64,000 nucleotides of DNA from Flavobacteriales bacterium (GCA_016716605.1 JADJWA010000001.1:1302001-1366000); one strand, 5' to 3'; positions 17,762-26,931 are shown, numbered from the stretch's first letter. Notes: generated by a model not told the origin, from the sequence alone. Made by a program: numbers and translations.

Positions 17762-18508
17762 GTGCGCATCTCAGCGGTCATCATCACGCGCAATGAGGAG
17801 GCCAACATCGGGCGTTGCCTGGAATCGTTGCAGGGCTTGGCTGATGAGGTGGTGGTGGTGGACGCTGAGAGCACCGATGCCACGCGCGCGATCGCCATGG
17901 CGCACGGTGCGATCGTCCACGAGCGCGCCTGGAAGGGATACAGTGATCAGAAGAACTTCGCCAATGCCCTCGCTCGCCATGGCTACATCCTTTCGCTCGA
18001 TGCCGACGAAGCGCTGGGCGATGAGCTGCGCGCCGATCTGCTGCGGCACAGCGCGCAAGGCCTCTCCGGCGCTTACCGCTTGAAGCGGCTCACCAACTAC
18101 TGTGGGCATTGGGTGCGCCACGGCGGCTGGTACCCGGATGCCAAGGTGCGCCTATTCCCCAAGGAGGGCTCCCGCTGGCAGGGCGATCACGTGCATGAGG
18201 AGCTCGTTCTGCCGAACGGTTGCGCGATCACCGATCTGCGCGGCGACCTGCTGCATTACAGCTACCGCAGCGTACAGGACCACGTCCATCGGATCGAGCG
18301 CTACAGCGCGCTGCACGCGCGATCCATGAAGGAGCGCGGCAAGCAGGCGTCGTGGTGGAAGCTCTGGTTCGCACCGGCGTTCAGGTTCGTTCAGGGCTAC
18401 GTGCTCCAGCTCGGCTTCCTCGACGGTTGGGCGGGATGGAGGATCGCCGTGCTCAGCGCCCGTTCGGTTCGCCTCAAGTACCGGAAATTGCGGGAGCTGG
18501 GCGGCTGA
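17762..18508 (+). CDS. Family 2 glycosyltransferase (WaaE/KdtX-like)
   Basis: This 248-aa protein begins at GTG with ISAVIITRNEEANIGRCLES, the GT-A nucleotide-sugar binding start of GT2 enzymes. It has VVVVDAESTDATR and a DAD motif (ILSLDADEAL). The later YPDAKVRLF and HEELVL segments match the lipopolysaccharide-core/lipid-sugar glycosyltransferases of the WaaE type, which are of this size. No membrane anchor is obvious. It likely acts at the cytoplasmic face in envelope polysaccharide or LPS synthesis. Its 3' end overlaps the convergent O-antigen ligase-like gene by 35 nt. Sugar specificity cannot be read from sequence. Confidence 0.85.
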   Translation: MRISAVIITRNEEANIGRCLESLQGLADEVVVVDAESTDATRAIAMAHGAIVHERAWKGYSDQKNFANALARHGYILSLDADEALGDELRADLLRHSAQGLSGAYRLKRLTNYCGHWVRHGGWYPDAKVRLFPKEGSRWQGDHVHEELVLPNGCAITDLRGDLLHYSYRSVQDHVHRIERYSALHARSMKERGKQASWWKLWFAPAFRFVQGYVLQLGFLDGWAGWRIAVLSARSVRLKYRKLRELGG

Positions 18509-20048
18509 GACCGGCCTTTGGCGCCGCGAACACCAGCAGCGCATAGAACAGCGCGAAGAAGGTGGCTCCGGCCTGTGTCTCAATCGTGTCGTCGGTGAGG
18601 CACGAGATGCCGAAGGCGATAGACCAGGCCCTGAAGAGCGGGTGCCGCCAGGCACCGAGCCTCCAGGCAGGCCAGCACCAGGTGATGAGCGACCAAAGCA
18701 GGCCCAGGATACCGAAGGAGATCCACAGCGTGAGGTACTGGTTGTGCGCCCGGAGCCTCCACTTCGCGGACAGCTTGCTTCCGGTGCGCTCATAATGCGC
18801 ATCGAATGACCGCTGGGTGTCGCCGGTGCCCACGCCGTGCAGCCAATTGGCGCGAGCGATAGCCCAGCCTGCGCGCAGGAACTCGATTCGCATGGCCACG
18901 GAGTGCCCATCGGCGCGCCCTGAGCTCCGGTACTGCTCCAACTCGAACAGCACCTCGTCCATGCGCGACTTCAAGGACCATGCGCTGCGGTGCGCGCTGG
19001 GCACACCCTGCTCAATGGCGCGCACATCGGCATCGGTGAGCGCCATCACGCCGAGGCTGTCCTTGCGGAGGCCCTTGGAGGAGAGATAGCGCGCCAGCGT
19101 GGACAGCTGTGGATGACCGAGGGCATCGGTGCTATATAGATCGGCGCTGCTGCGGTGCTTCCATGCACGGGCCAGTTCTCCCCAAGCCACGTATGTCCAT
19201 ACGTGCGTGCCATTCTCTGTCTGCGTGCTGAGCGTGTCGTGGTGGTAGCGCTCACCGCCCGCGCTGGCTTCCTCCAGGCGTTCATGCGATATGCCCAGAC
19301 GTTCATTCCAGGCGGATCGGATCGCGATCAAGGGCGCGGCGATCAAAAGGGCAATGGCGGAGCGCACCATCCATCGCTTGATCGGCGGTGCGCTCACCGA
19401 CCAGCGCCATGCGGCGTGGCTCGCGATGAGGCCGAGGATCACGAAGCCCTGGATGCTTCCAAGGCGCGCGAGCAGGTACAGCGCGAGGGCCACCCCGACC
19501 ACATGCGCGGCCCGGAGCCAGGTTCCGGACGGCAGGCGCCACAGCAGCACGGCTATGGCCATGCACAACAGGAGCGCAAGGCGTATATGGCTGATGAAGA
19601 TCGACAGCCCGCGGTAATCGCCGGGTGTCGCTTCAGTGAAGGCCAGGCCGAAAGCTCCGCTGGCGATGGCGCTCCACGCCCCGAGGCGCAGGATCAGGTT
19701 GAATGCTGTAGGGCCCAGCCGCTCGCTGCCGCCGAGGATCACGCCGAAGACGAGCACAGGCGCCAGGATCCGGCAGAGGTCAAGGCCCCAATCCAGATCA
19801 TCGGTCCAGATCAGGCCCGCTACATGCAAGGCGAAGAAAGAGGAGAACACGAGGGCGGGAGCACCTAGCGCCGATGCCCATCGCGCGCGCCAATCGCCCA
19901 GCACGATCCCCCCGGCGATCCAATTCGCGGCGAGCAGCATCTGGGCCATGCTGAGGAAAGCAGTGCTCCAGGGAAGGAATATGGCGCAGAGGGCCAGCGC
20001 GGCCGCATGCGTGCGTTGGAAGGCGATGCGCAGTCCGGCTCGCTGCAT
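18474..20048 (-). CDS. O-antigen ligase/polymerase-like membrane protein
   Basis: The 524-aa integral membrane protein has about ten hydrophobic segments and a large hydrophilic loop in its second half (about residues 235-410). The loop carries HGVGTGDTQ. After the loop, the segment AHNQYLTLWISFGILGLL is the conserved H-N-x-x-L motif of the O-antigen ligase (Wzy_C) family. The role would be transfer or polymerisation of lipid-linked sugars on the periplasmic side. It is the last gene of a minus-strand run and starts 12 nt after the S41 protease gene. Ligase versus polymerase cannot be decided from sequence. Confidence 0.8.
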   Translation of the reverse strand: MQRAGLRIAFQRTHAAALALCAIFLPWSTAFLSMAQMLLAANWIAGGIVLGDWRARWASALGAPALVFSSFFALHVAGLIWTDDLDWGLDLCRILAPVLVFGVILGGSERLGPTAFNLILRLGAWSAIASGAFGLAFTEATPGDYRGLSIFISHIRLALLLCMAIAVLLWRLPSGTWLRAAHVVGVALALYLLARLGSIQGFVILGLIASHAAWRWSVSAPPIKRWMVRSAIALLIAAPLIAIRSAWNERLGISHERLEEASAGGERYHHDTLSTQTENGTHVWTYVAWGELARAWKHRSSADLYSTDALGHPQLSTLARYLSSKGLRKDSLGVMALTDADVRAIEQGVPSAHRSAWSLKSRMDEVLFELEQYRSSGRADGHSVAMRIEFLRAGWAIARANWLHGVGTGDTQRSFDAHYERTGSKLSAKWRLRAHNQYLTLWISFGILGLLWSLITWCWPAWRLGAWRHPLFRAWSIAFGISCLTDDTIETQAGATFFALFYALLVFAAPKAGLSRPAPAISGT

Positions 20049-20060
20049 CGCGCGGACCGA

Positions 20061-21734
20061 TCAGTTCCTCGAGCCGGAAAGGATGGGCGCCACTCCACCC
20101 GTCGCGAAAAGATCGATGGCCTTCTTCACGTATGGGTCCGTGCTCAAAGCGGCCTTGGCCCTGCCGGTCTGGAAGTGGTAACGCGCCACGATCTCGCTGC
20201 GGAGCACTTCTTCAATATCGCTGCGGAAGCGTTCCAGGTCCTCCGTGCGGTCGGGTGCGAGCTCCTTGCGCAGCGCATCGAGCTCATCCTCGGCATGCTC
20301 GTAGTAGCGCTCCTTCTTCACCTTCTCGGTGAGCGCAGCGAGCGCCTCCATGCTCTCGGTGTCGTATTCGAATTGCTTGTCCTTCACGAAATCGACGAAC
20401 GACCGGTAGAGCGCATCGGTGATCCTGAAGTCCTCGGCCGGGCCGATCTCCGCATTCTCAGCACGGAATCGCGTGGCGAAGTCGAAGAAGAGGTCGGCCT
20501 CGAAGAGGCCACCCACCACCTTGGCGAGCTCGGGCTCCATCACTTCCACATCGGGCATGATCCCGCGGCCCTCCTCCACCTTGCGGCCGTTGCGCGTCTT
20601 GAAGGATGCGCTGCCGGCCACTTCCACCTCGGTGGCCCTGCCCGAGCTGTCCCGGTGCGCATAGTCGAGCTTCTGGATGCAGCGGCCGCTGGGGATGTAG
20701 TACTTGGCGACGGTCACCTTCAGCTTGCTGTTGTAGATCAGGTCCTTGGTCTGCTGCACCAGGCCCTTGCCGAAGGTGCGGTCGCCCACGATCACAGCGC
20801 GGTCCAGGTCCTGCAGCGCGCCGCTCACGATCTCGCTCGCGCTGGCGCTCTGGGCATCGACCAGCACCACGAGCGGCATCTCGGCCTCCATGGGCTCGCT
20901 CAGGGTCTTATAGGTCTTGTCCCATTCGCCGATGCGTCCGCGGGTCTCCACCACGAGCTGGTTCTTCGGCACGAAGAGGTTCACGATGCTCACGGCTTCG
21001 CGCAATAGGCCTCCGCCGTTGCCGCGCAGGTCGAGGATGAGCTTGTTGGCGCCCTGCTCCTTCACGTCCTTCATTGCCGTGCGCACATCAGCGCTGGCGC
21101 TCTGCGTGAATGCGTTGAGCTTGATGTAGCCCACCTGGTTGGCCTGGTCCACGATGCCTTTGTAGGGCACGTCGGGGATCTTGATCTCCTCGCGCGTGAG
21201 ATCATGGGTGCTGGTGCTGCCATTGCGCAGGGTGACCACCTTCACCGTGGTGCCGCTCTGCCCTTTGAGCAACTTGCTCACTTCGTCGGTGTTCATGCCG
21301 GCCACCTTGCGCCCGTCGACCTCCACGATCTCATCACCGGCCCATATGCCGGCCTTCATGGCGGGGAAGTTCTCATAGGGCTCACTCACCAGCACGCGTT
21401 CGCCTTTGCGCTTGATCAGGGCCCCGATGCCCCCGTACTGCCCGGTGGTCTGGAAGCGGTAGTCCTCGATGTCGCTCTCGGGGATGTATTGGGTGTAAGG
21501 GTCGAGCGAGTTGAGCATCGCATCGATCCCGGTCTTCATCAGCTTTCCGGGCTGCGTATCATCCACGTAGTAGATGTTCAGCTCCTTGTACAGGTCGGTG
21601 AAGATCTCGAGGTTCTTGCCGATCTCGAAGTAATTGTCGCCTGCGGCGATCGTGACGGCCCCGCCGAGTGCGATGGCTCCGGCTATGGTCCAGGTGCGCC
21701 AACGCGGCGCGAGCGAGGTGCTACGCGTGTTCAT
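20061..21734 (-). CDS. S41 family C-terminal processing peptidase
   Basis: With the start at 21734 (MNTRSTSLAPRWRTWT) the product is 557 aa. It has one N-terminal membrane anchor or signal segment, then a PDZ domain (about residues 97-170; TGQYGGIGALI, AGIWAGDEIVEVDG). The peptidase domain has the catalytic Ser in SASASEIVSGALQD (about Ser298) and Lys in FGKGLVQQ (about Lys323). The family cleaves near C-termini of envelope proteins. In-frame starts at 21770 and 21836 exist. The one chosen overlaps yidD by 14 nt, whereas the others overlap further. Only a distal C-terminal helical region, not a second domain, follows the protease core. Confidence 0.9.
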   Translation of the reverse strand: MNTRSTSLAPRWRTWTIAGAIALGGAVTIAAGDNYFEIGKNLEIFTDLYKELNIYYVDDTQPGKLMKTGIDAMLNSLDPYTQYIPESDIEDYRFQTTGQYGGIGALIKRKGERVLVSEPYENFPAMKAGIWAGDEIVEVDGRKVAGMNTDEVSKLLKGQSGTTVKVVTLRNGSTSTHDLTREEIKIPDVPYKGIVDQANQVGYIKLNAFTQSASADVRTAMKDVKEQGANKLILDLRGNGGGLLREAVSIVNLFVPKNQLVVETRGRIGEWDKTYKTLSEPMEAEMPLVVLVDAQSASASEIVSGALQDLDRAVIVGDRTFGKGLVQQTKDLIYNSKLKVTVAKYYIPSGRCIQKLDYAHRDSSGRATEVEVAGSASFKTRNGRKVEEGRGIMPDVEVMEPELAKVVGGLFEADLFFDFATRFRAENAEIGPAEDFRITDALYRSFVDFVKDKQFEYDTESMEALAALTEKVKKERYYEHAEDELDALRKELAPDRTEDLERFRSDIEEVLRSEIVARYHFQTGRAKAALSTDPYVKKAIDLFATGGVAPILSGSRN

Positions 21735-21969
21735 GCTTCTGGTGTGCTTCAGGAACGGGGTCGTGTCCATGGCCCCCCCACGGGTGACAAGATAGAAAGC
21801 GCTTGAGGGTGAGCCATCCGCCGCGGAACGCGCCATGGCGCCGCAGGGCGGTCAGTCCGTACTCGGAGCAACTCGGCGTGTAGCGGCATGCGCCGGGCAG
21901 CAGAGGTGAGATGGCGCCTTGGTACAGGCGCACCAGGGCGATCAACGGCAGCGCGAGGACTTTATCCAT
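21721..21969 (-). CDS. yidD: YidD, membrane protein insertion efficiency factor
   Basis: This 82-aa protein carries the family signature LYQGAISPLLPGACRYTPSCSEY and LKRFLSCHPWGGHG. YidD helps YidC-dependent membrane insertion. It overlaps the 3' end of rnpA by 8 nt, the usual rnpA-yidD arrangement, and its own 3' end overlaps the protease gene. Confidence 0.93.
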   Translation of the reverse strand: MDKVLALPLIALVRLYQGAISPLLPGACRYTPSCSEYGLTALRRHGAFRGGWLTLKRFLSCHPWGGHGHDPVPEAHQKHEHA

Positions 21970-22351
21970 GCTGGCTCATCCAACGGTCAAGGGCGCGCGT
22001 TAGTCTGATGCGCGTCTCGGAAAATGTGATCGGCGCCCTCCCTTGGAATATGAAGAGCCATGCGCACTGCTGCTCGCGTGCGGCGAGGGCGGCGAGATGG
22101 CCGTGCTTGTGCAGGCGATAGGCCTCACGCATCAGGCGTTTCATGCGGTTGCGGTCAACGGCGCGCTTCAGGTTGCGGCTCGGCACGGCGAACGCTGCTT
22201 GAGCCGCCGCAGCAGTGGGCAGCGCCATGAGCTTGCCCACCAAGCGGAAGGGCGGCTCATGCAGGGCGATCCCGGTGGTGGCCACTTCCTTCAGGCGCAA
22301 TCGCCCGCAGAGGCGCTCGCTCTTGGTGAAGGTATTCCGCTGCTTTGCCAT
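21962..22351 (-). CDS. rnpA: Ribonuclease P protein component
   Basis: The 129-aa basic protein starts with MAKQRNTFTKSERLCGR and has the RNP motif KRAVDRNRMKRLMREAYR (about residues 62-79), which binds the RNase P RNA. It matures tRNA 5' ends. It is followed by yidD with an 8-nt overlap and preceded by hemD at 48 nt, all on the minus strand. Confidence 0.95.
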   Translation of the reverse strand: MAKQRNTFTKSERLCGRLRLKEVATTGIALHEPPFRLVGKLMALPTAAAAQAAFAVPSRNLKRAVDRNRMKRLMREAYRLHKHGHLAALAAREQQCAWLFIFQGRAPITFSETRIRLTRALDRWMSQHG

Positions 22352-22399
22352 GCGGCGCCGATTGTGTGCGCCGATGGTTGGCGCGGTGACGGACCGTGG

Positions 22400-23149
22400 T
22401 CACTTCTTCTTCGCCTCGCGCTTGATGAAGAGCTCCATGGCACCGGTCATGCTGGGGGCTTCGGGCAATGGTGCCTGCAAATCGAGGCGGAAACCGTTGT
22501 CAACCACGGCCTTGGCGGTGGTGGGCCCGAAGGCGGCGATGAACACGCCGTCTTGCTTGAACTTCGGGAAGTTCTTCCTCAGGCTCTCGATGCCGCCAGG
22601 GCTGAAGAACACCAGCATGTCGTAGTCAAGCTCCTTGATGTCACTGAGGTCGCTGGCCACAGTGCGGTAGAACACCGCATTGGTGTACTTCACGCCCACC
22701 TTGTCGAGCAGTTCAGGTATCTCAGCCTTCTGGATGTCGCTGCACGGCACTAGGTATTTCTCATCCTTGTGCTTCTTGATCACGTCGATCAGGTCTGCGA
22801 AGGTCTGCTTGCCGATGAAGACCTTGCGCTTGCGGTACACGATGTACTTCTGAACGTAGTAGGCCACGCTCTCGCTCACGCAGAAGTACTTCATGGATTC
22901 AGGAACCGTCAGGCGCAGCTCCTTGCACATGCGGAAGAAGTGGTCCACCGCGTTGCGGCTGGTGAGCACGATGGCCGAATGGTCCAGGATGCCGATGCGC
23001 TCTTGGCGGAAGTCCTGCCCGGCTACGGGCTCGATCTTGATGAAGGGTCGGAAATCGATCTTCAGGCTGAGCTTGCGCGACAGCTCGTGGTACGGCGATT
23101 TATCGTCCGTTGGTGCAGGCTGAGAAACGAGGATCCGTTTGATCTTCAA
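22400..23149 (-). CDS. hemD: Uroporphyrinogen-III synthase
   Basis: The protein (249 aa) reads LKIKRILVSQPAPTDDKSPY from a TTG codon at 23149. The longer frame to 23359 runs antiparallel through the end of the upstream gene and gives a low-complexity, arginine-rich extension, so TTG is the likely start. Family features are AIVLTSRNAVDHFFRMC, KYFCVSESVAYYVQKY, LVPCSDIQKAEIPELL, FFSPGGIESL and FGPTTAKAV. It closes hydroxymethylbilane to uroporphyrinogen III in haem synthesis. It starts 11 nt after the DUF4271 gene, a pairing common in Bacteroidota. Confidence 0.88.
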   Translation of the reverse strand: MKIKRILVSQPAPTDDKSPYHELSRKLSLKIDFRPFIKIEPVAGQDFRQERIGILDHSAIVLTSRNAVDHFFRMCKELRLTVPESMKYFCVSESVAYYVQKYIVYRKRKVFIGKQTFADLIDVIKKHKDEKYLVPCSDIQKAEIPELLDKVGVKYTNAVFYRTVASDLSDIKELDYDMLVFFSPGGIESLRKNFPKFKQDGVFIAAFGPTTAKAVVDNGFRLDLQAPLPEAPSMTGAMELFIKREAKKK

Positions 23150-23160
23150 GGCCGGCAGGC

Positions 23161-23826
23161 TTAAGAGAGTGGGTCGGAGCTGTTCCGGAGGGCGTGGGCC
23201 GCTAGCGCCAAGGGTCCGATTTCGGCGGCGCAAAGGTAAATCATTAGGTATCGCAGAGGGACCCCCTCGCCCAGGCCGATCAATGCCGCACGGAGCCATC
23301 GGTAAAGCAACCCGGTACCGAGCAGAGAAAGGCCGATGCCGAGCATGGCCGAGCGCCATTCGGGTCTATAGGCCGCCAGCATCGAAAGGGGGAGGACGGC
23401 AATCCCAACGGCGGCGTGCAGCAAGGCACCGGTATAGATGAATTCGGTGATGCCGGAATTCGTCCGCGCAAGCGCCGCGATCAGGCGGAGCAGGATCGCT
23501 TGCGCGAGCAGGACGGCAGCAAGGCCAATGAACACCTTCCAGTATTCCGGGGCTGCGGTACCGAAGACCATGGCTGATTGCCAGAGGAGCATGGCCATCG
23601 CGGCCACCGCCACCGCCAGGAGGCCGATCACGTTCCGGTCGCTCGTGTCCACCTCCTCGCGCAAGGTCTGCTCACCCAGGCGCGCGCGGAACGCGGCTTG
23701 GCGGAGCACCCGCCACTTGCGCGGAGACCCGATGTTCACGGTGGCCAGTACGAGCAGGCAAGCCAGGAAGAGCGCGCCTGCCCAGTTGGCCGTGAGCGGA
23801 TCCACGTAGCGCGATTCGCCGATCAT
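23161..23826 (-). CDS. DUF4271 integral membrane protein
   Basis: The 221-aa protein starts MIGESRYVDPLTANWAG and has six to seven hydrophobic segments. TEFIYTGALLHAAVGIAVLPL and the position immediately upstream of hemD match the DUF4271 family of Bacteroidota. Function is unknown. A longer start at 23862 is possible but overlaps the putative promoter. The box TACCTTCG lies only 6 nt upstream of the chosen ATG. Confidence 0.8.
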   Translation of the reverse strand: MIGESRYVDPLTANWAGALFLACLLVLATVNIGSPRKWRVLRQAAFRARLGEQTLREEVDTSDRNVIGLLAVAVAAMAMLLWQSAMVFGTAAPEYWKVFIGLAAVLLAQAILLRLIAALARTNSGITEFIYTGALLHAAVGIAVLPLSMLAAYRPEWRSAMLGIGLSLLGTGLLYRWLRAALIGLGEGVPLRYLMIYLCAAEIGPLALAAHALRNSSDPLS

Positions 23827-23832
23827 CGGCGG

Positions 23833-23840
23833 CGAAGGTA
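23833..23840 (-). promoter_or_regulatory. -7 box abutting the DUF4271-hemD operon start
   Basis: TACCTTCG on the minus strand is followed by only 6 nt before the ATG at 23826. Transcription starting a few bases after the box would give a leaderless or nearly leaderless mRNA. Confidence 0.45.
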
Positions 23841-23869
23841 TCCGGGCGCATGCCCGCTGCACGGCTGCC

Positions 23870-23877
23870 TACTTTCG
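23870..23877 (+). promoter_or_regulatory. -7 promoter box of the glutaryl-CoA dehydrogenase gene
   Basis: TACTTTCG on the plus strand lies 38 nt upstream of ATG 23916. It is divergent from the minus-strand box at 23833-23840, so the two operons share a short bidirectional promoter region. Confidence 0.45.
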
Positions 23878-23915
23878 CGCCCGCCTGCGCCGCGCCATCA
23901 TCGCCAGGACATGCC

Positions 23916-25127
23916 ATGAGCACTTCCACCGCACGACAGAAAGCCGCCACCGACCTGTTCCAGAGCCACGACCATTACCTGGTGGACGAACTGCTCACCG
24001 ATGAGCAGAAGCTGATCCGCGAAACCGCCCGCAAGCACGTGAGTGCGCACCTGAAGCCCATCATCGAGGAGCGCTTCGAGAAGGCGGAGTTCAGCAAGGA
24101 CATCATCCCCGGGCTGGCGGGGATCGGCGCGTTCGGCCCATTCGTGCCCGAGGAGTACGGCGGGCCGGGCCTCGACCAGATCAGCTATGGCCTGATCATG
24201 CAGGAGATCGAACGCTGCGACAGCGGCCTGCGAAGCCTGTGCAGCGTGCAGGGCTCACTGGCCATGTACCCGATCTGGAAGTATGGCAGCGAAGAGCAGA
24301 AGAAGAAATGGCTGCCCGATATGGTGCAGGGCAGGAGGATCGGCTGCTTCGGGCTCACCGAACCAGACTTCGGCAGCAACCCCGGCGGCATGGTCACCAC
24401 CTTCAAGGACAAGGGCGACCACTACCTGCTGAACGGCGCCAAGATGTGGATCAGCAACGCGCCCTTCGCCGATCTCGCCATCGTTTGGGCCAAGGCCGAG
24501 AGCACCGAGGGCCGCATACATGGCCTCATCGTCGAGCGCGGCATGGAGGGCTTCACCACGCCCACCACGCACGGCAAACTCAGCCTTCGGGCAAGCCCCA
24601 CCGGCGAACTCGTGTTCGATAACGTGAAGGTGCCCAAGGCCAATCTGCTGCCGAACAAAAGCGGTCTCGGTGCGCCCATGGGCTGCCTTGACAGCGCACG
24701 CTACGGCATCGCTTGGGGCACGCTAGGCGTGGCCATGGAGTGCTATGACACGGCCCTGCGCTACAGCAAGCAGCGCATCCAGTTCGGCAAGCCGATCGGC
24801 GGCTTCCAGCTCACCCAGAAGAAGCTCGCCGAGATGATCACGGAGATCACCAAGGCGCAGCTGCTCACTTGGCGGCTGGGCGTACTGCGCAGCGAAGGCC
24901 GCGCCACCACGCAGCAGATCAGCATGGCCAAGCGCAACAATGTTCACCTGGCATTGACCGTGGCACGGGAGGCTCGTCAGATCCTGGGTGGCATGGGCAT
25001 CACCAACGAGTACCCCATCATGCGCCATATGATGAACCTGGAGAGCGTGGTGACCTACGAGGGCACGCACGACATCCATTTGCTGATCACCGGTGCTGAG
25101 GTCACTGGGATCAAGGCGTTCGAGTAG
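23916..25127 (+). CDS. gcdH: Glutaryl-CoA dehydrogenase (acyl-CoA dehydrogenase family)
   Basis: The 403-aa enzyme has the acyl-CoA dehydrogenase plan: a helical N-domain (LLTDEQKLIRETARKHV), the FAD contact GCFGLTEPDFGSNPGGM, and a C-terminal helical domain with QRIQFGKPIGGFQL and ILGGMGITNEYPIMRH. The catalytic base is Glu in YEGTHDIH (about residue 382). CLDSARYGIAWGTLGVAMEC and the ending ITGAEVTGIKAFE are specific to the glutaryl-CoA branch. It converts glutaryl-CoA to crotonyl-CoA in lysine/tryptophan breakdown, passing electrons to ETF. The start at 23916 (MSTSTARQK) is preferred over 23850, which would add an alanine/proline-rich stretch over the promoter. Confidence 0.9.
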   Translation: MSTSTARQKAATDLFQSHDHYLVDELLTDEQKLIRETARKHVSAHLKPIIEERFEKAEFSKDIIPGLAGIGAFGPFVPEEYGGPGLDQISYGLIMQEIERCDSGLRSLCSVQGSLAMYPIWKYGSEEQKKKWLPDMVQGRRIGCFGLTEPDFGSNPGGMVTTFKDKGDHYLLNGAKMWISNAPFADLAIVWAKAESTEGRIHGLIVERGMEGFTTPTTHGKLSLRASPTGELVFDNVKVPKANLLPNKSGLGAPMGCLDSARYGIAWGTLGVAMECYDTALRYSKQRIQFGKPIGGFQLTQKKLAEMITEITKAQLLTWRLGVLRSEGRATTQQISMAKRNNVHLALTVAREARQILGGMGITNEYPIMRHMMNLESVVTYEGTHDIHLLITGAEVTGIKAFE

Positions 25128-25135
25128 CCAGCGCT

Positions 25136-26389
25136 TCAGGGTTGCTCCTTCAGCCGCATGGTCCACCCAGGCGGGTCGATGGGCACTTCAACGGCCCCAC
25201 CGCGCATGAGCGGCGCGATGTCAAGTGACATGGGCGAATCCCGGTATCTGAGAGGCCCTATGAACAGCACGGTTTGCGCAGCCCACCAGACCAGGATCGC
25301 CGAAGCGATGGCTATGCCGCGCGCGCTCCTCAGCTCGAATCGCGCAAGCAGCGCCCACGCGACCAGCAGGGCCGGCATGTAGAAATTGCGGATGCCAGCG
25401 TAATACGGTGATAGGAACTCGGGAAGACCGCGATAGCTGGCAAGGACCGCAATGAAGAGAAGACCAGCGGCAGCGATGGCGAAGCGCGGGAAGCGGTTGC
25501 TTGCGGCTGATCCGCGCCACAAGGCGATCAACAGGCCTAGGCCCAAGGCCAAACCCGCGCACTGCGACCAGAAGGGTGCGCCGTGGATGCCCTTACCGAT
25601 CAAGGGGAACCAGAGCTGGTAGAATACGGCTTGCACGATTCCTGCGCTGATCGATGCGGATCCGCCATCGGTGCGCTGCACGGTACCATGGCTGGCCAGC
25701 GATCCAGCCACGATGCACGCCGCAAGGAGGACGATTGCAGGCGCTAACAGCAATCCGAGGCCAGCCTCTTTGCGCGCGCGCCATGCCGGCCATCCACGCC
25801 ATGCCGCCAACGGTGCCAGCACCAAGGCGAATGGGCCGGTGAAGCATGCGAGGCAGAGCATGAGATGGTCAACGGTTATGCCTGCACGGGACCGTGCGCC
25901 GTGTCTTCCGAAGAGAAGGAGGATGATCACCAGCGAGAGCGGCCACTGCACATTGGTCTGGTTCATCCAGATCTCATTGCCCATGGGCACGAGCGTGATC
26001 GCGCATACGGCGAAGAATCGCGCAGCCCTGGATCCCGGGAAGCGCGTCCATGCGATTCGCCATACGGCCAGGTAGATGATCAGCGCACCGAACAGATTCA
26101 CCCACGGCATTCGCGCGATCGGCACCCCGAGCCCAACGCCGAGATTGGCGATGAGCCTCGGGTAAAGGTGGAAGTACCCATTCGCCGTGCTGAAGAGAGA
26201 AGACCATCCCGTGTTGAACGCATCTGCGAAGAAGTCGCGCCCTTCCTCGCCATAGAACCAAGGCATACTGAAGGCGTCCGGCCTGCGGAATACAAGTGCC
26301 GCAATGGAAATTACCACGGCAAATACGAAGAGGAGCTCTTCGCTCCTCTTCGTGGCCACGGGGTTATGCTGAGGGTTAGCGGTGGCCAT
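25136..26389 (-). CDS. Polytopic membrane protein of unknown function
   Basis: This 417-aa protein has about ten hydrophobic segments. After the first one there is an acidic loop (FYGEEGRDFFADAFN), and then LYPRLIANLGVGLGVP. An acidic loop in this place is seen in GT-C type lipid-sugar glycosyltransferases, but no family motif can be named with certainty. It ends 9 nt from the convergent glutaryl-CoA dehydrogenase gene. The box TATTTTCG lies 7 nt before its ATG. A GT-C glycosyltransferase is one possibility; a plain hypothetical membrane protein is the safe call. Confidence 0.7.
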   Translation of the reverse strand: MATANPQHNPVATKRSEELLFVFAVVISIAALVFRRPDAFSMPWFYGEEGRDFFADAFNTGWSSLFSTANGYFHLYPRLIANLGVGLGVPIARMPWVNLFGALIIYLAVWRIAWTRFPGSRAARFFAVCAITLVPMGNEIWMNQTNVQWPLSLVIILLLFGRHGARSRAGITVDHLMLCLACFTGPFALVLAPLAAWRGWPAWRARKEAGLGLLLAPAIVLLAACIVAGSLASHGTVQRTDGGSASISAGIVQAVFYQLWFPLIGKGIHGAPFWSQCAGLALGLGLLIALWRGSAASNRFPRFAIAAAGLLFIAVLASYRGLPEFLSPYYAGIRNFYMPALLVAWALLARFELRSARGIAIASAILVWWAAQTVLFIGPLRYRDSPMSLDIAPLMRGGAVEVPIDPPGWTMRLKEQP

Positions 26390-26396
26390 GGCCCGG

Positions 26397-26404
26397 CGAA
26401 AATA
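26397..26404 (-). promoter_or_regulatory. -7 box abutting the start of the polytopic membrane protein gene
   Basis: TATTTTCG on the minus strand is separated from ATG 26389 by 7 nt, suggesting a leaderless or nearly leaderless transcript. Confidence 0.45.
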
Positions 26405-26412
26405 GCCGGGTG

Positions 26413-26931
26413 TTATCGCGGAGTGACCATTGCATCCGAGAGGCTCGGTGTTCCGGCCACCACCTTCAAAGTGTGGCGCACCTTAGTGCTTCCTGTGCCT
26501 TTGTTGAATCCGAGGGAGCCTACCGGCCCATCGTAACGGCGCCCGGGGCGTTTCTCTTCGGGCTCCAGCACCACATCGAAATTCACCTTGCGGTTGCCGC
26601 GCTCGGCCATCCGAACAGGCACGCTGTGCCGCGTATCCAATTCCACCTCCTTGATCAGGTGGCCGGGCTTAATGAACGCGAGCCGGGCGCTTGAGCCAAC
26701 GGGCAACGCTACCACGAAGCGGCCGCTCGGCAGCACTTCGGCATAGAGGCAATGCTCCGCCACCTCCACCACGAGAACCAGGTCGTCCACGTTGCGGTCC
26801 TCCACATGCAGCCAGCCGGTGAAGACCACCTCCTTTGGCTTCTCGCGCCCGGCATCTGCGAGAGCAGGAACGTGAAATATGCTGGCGGTGATCGCGGCTG
26901 CAACGGCGGCGATGTGCGATACGGGTTTCAT
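26413..26931 (-). CDS. Exported hypothetical protein
   Basis: The 172-aa product starts MKPVSHIAAVAAAITASIFHVPALADA, a good signal peptide. The mature part is charged and predicted to be beta-rich (VVFTGWLHVEDRNVDDLVLVVEV ... RFVVALPVGSSARLAFIKPGH ... VNFDVVLEPEEKRPGRRY). The two-strand arrangement resembles a carboxypeptidase regulatory-like/transthyretin fold, but no signature confirms it. The longer ATG at 26955 would put eight extra residues in front of the signal peptide. Neighbouring genes give no clue to function. Confidence 0.65.
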   Translation of the reverse strand: MKPVSHIAAVAAAITASIFHVPALADAGREKPKEVVFTGWLHVEDRNVDDLVLVVEVAEHCLYAEVLPSGRFVVALPVGSSARLAFIKPGHLIKEVELDTRHSVPVRMAERGNRKVNFDVVLEPEEKRPGRRYDGPVGSLGFNKGTGSTKVRHTLKVVAGTPSLSDAMVTPR

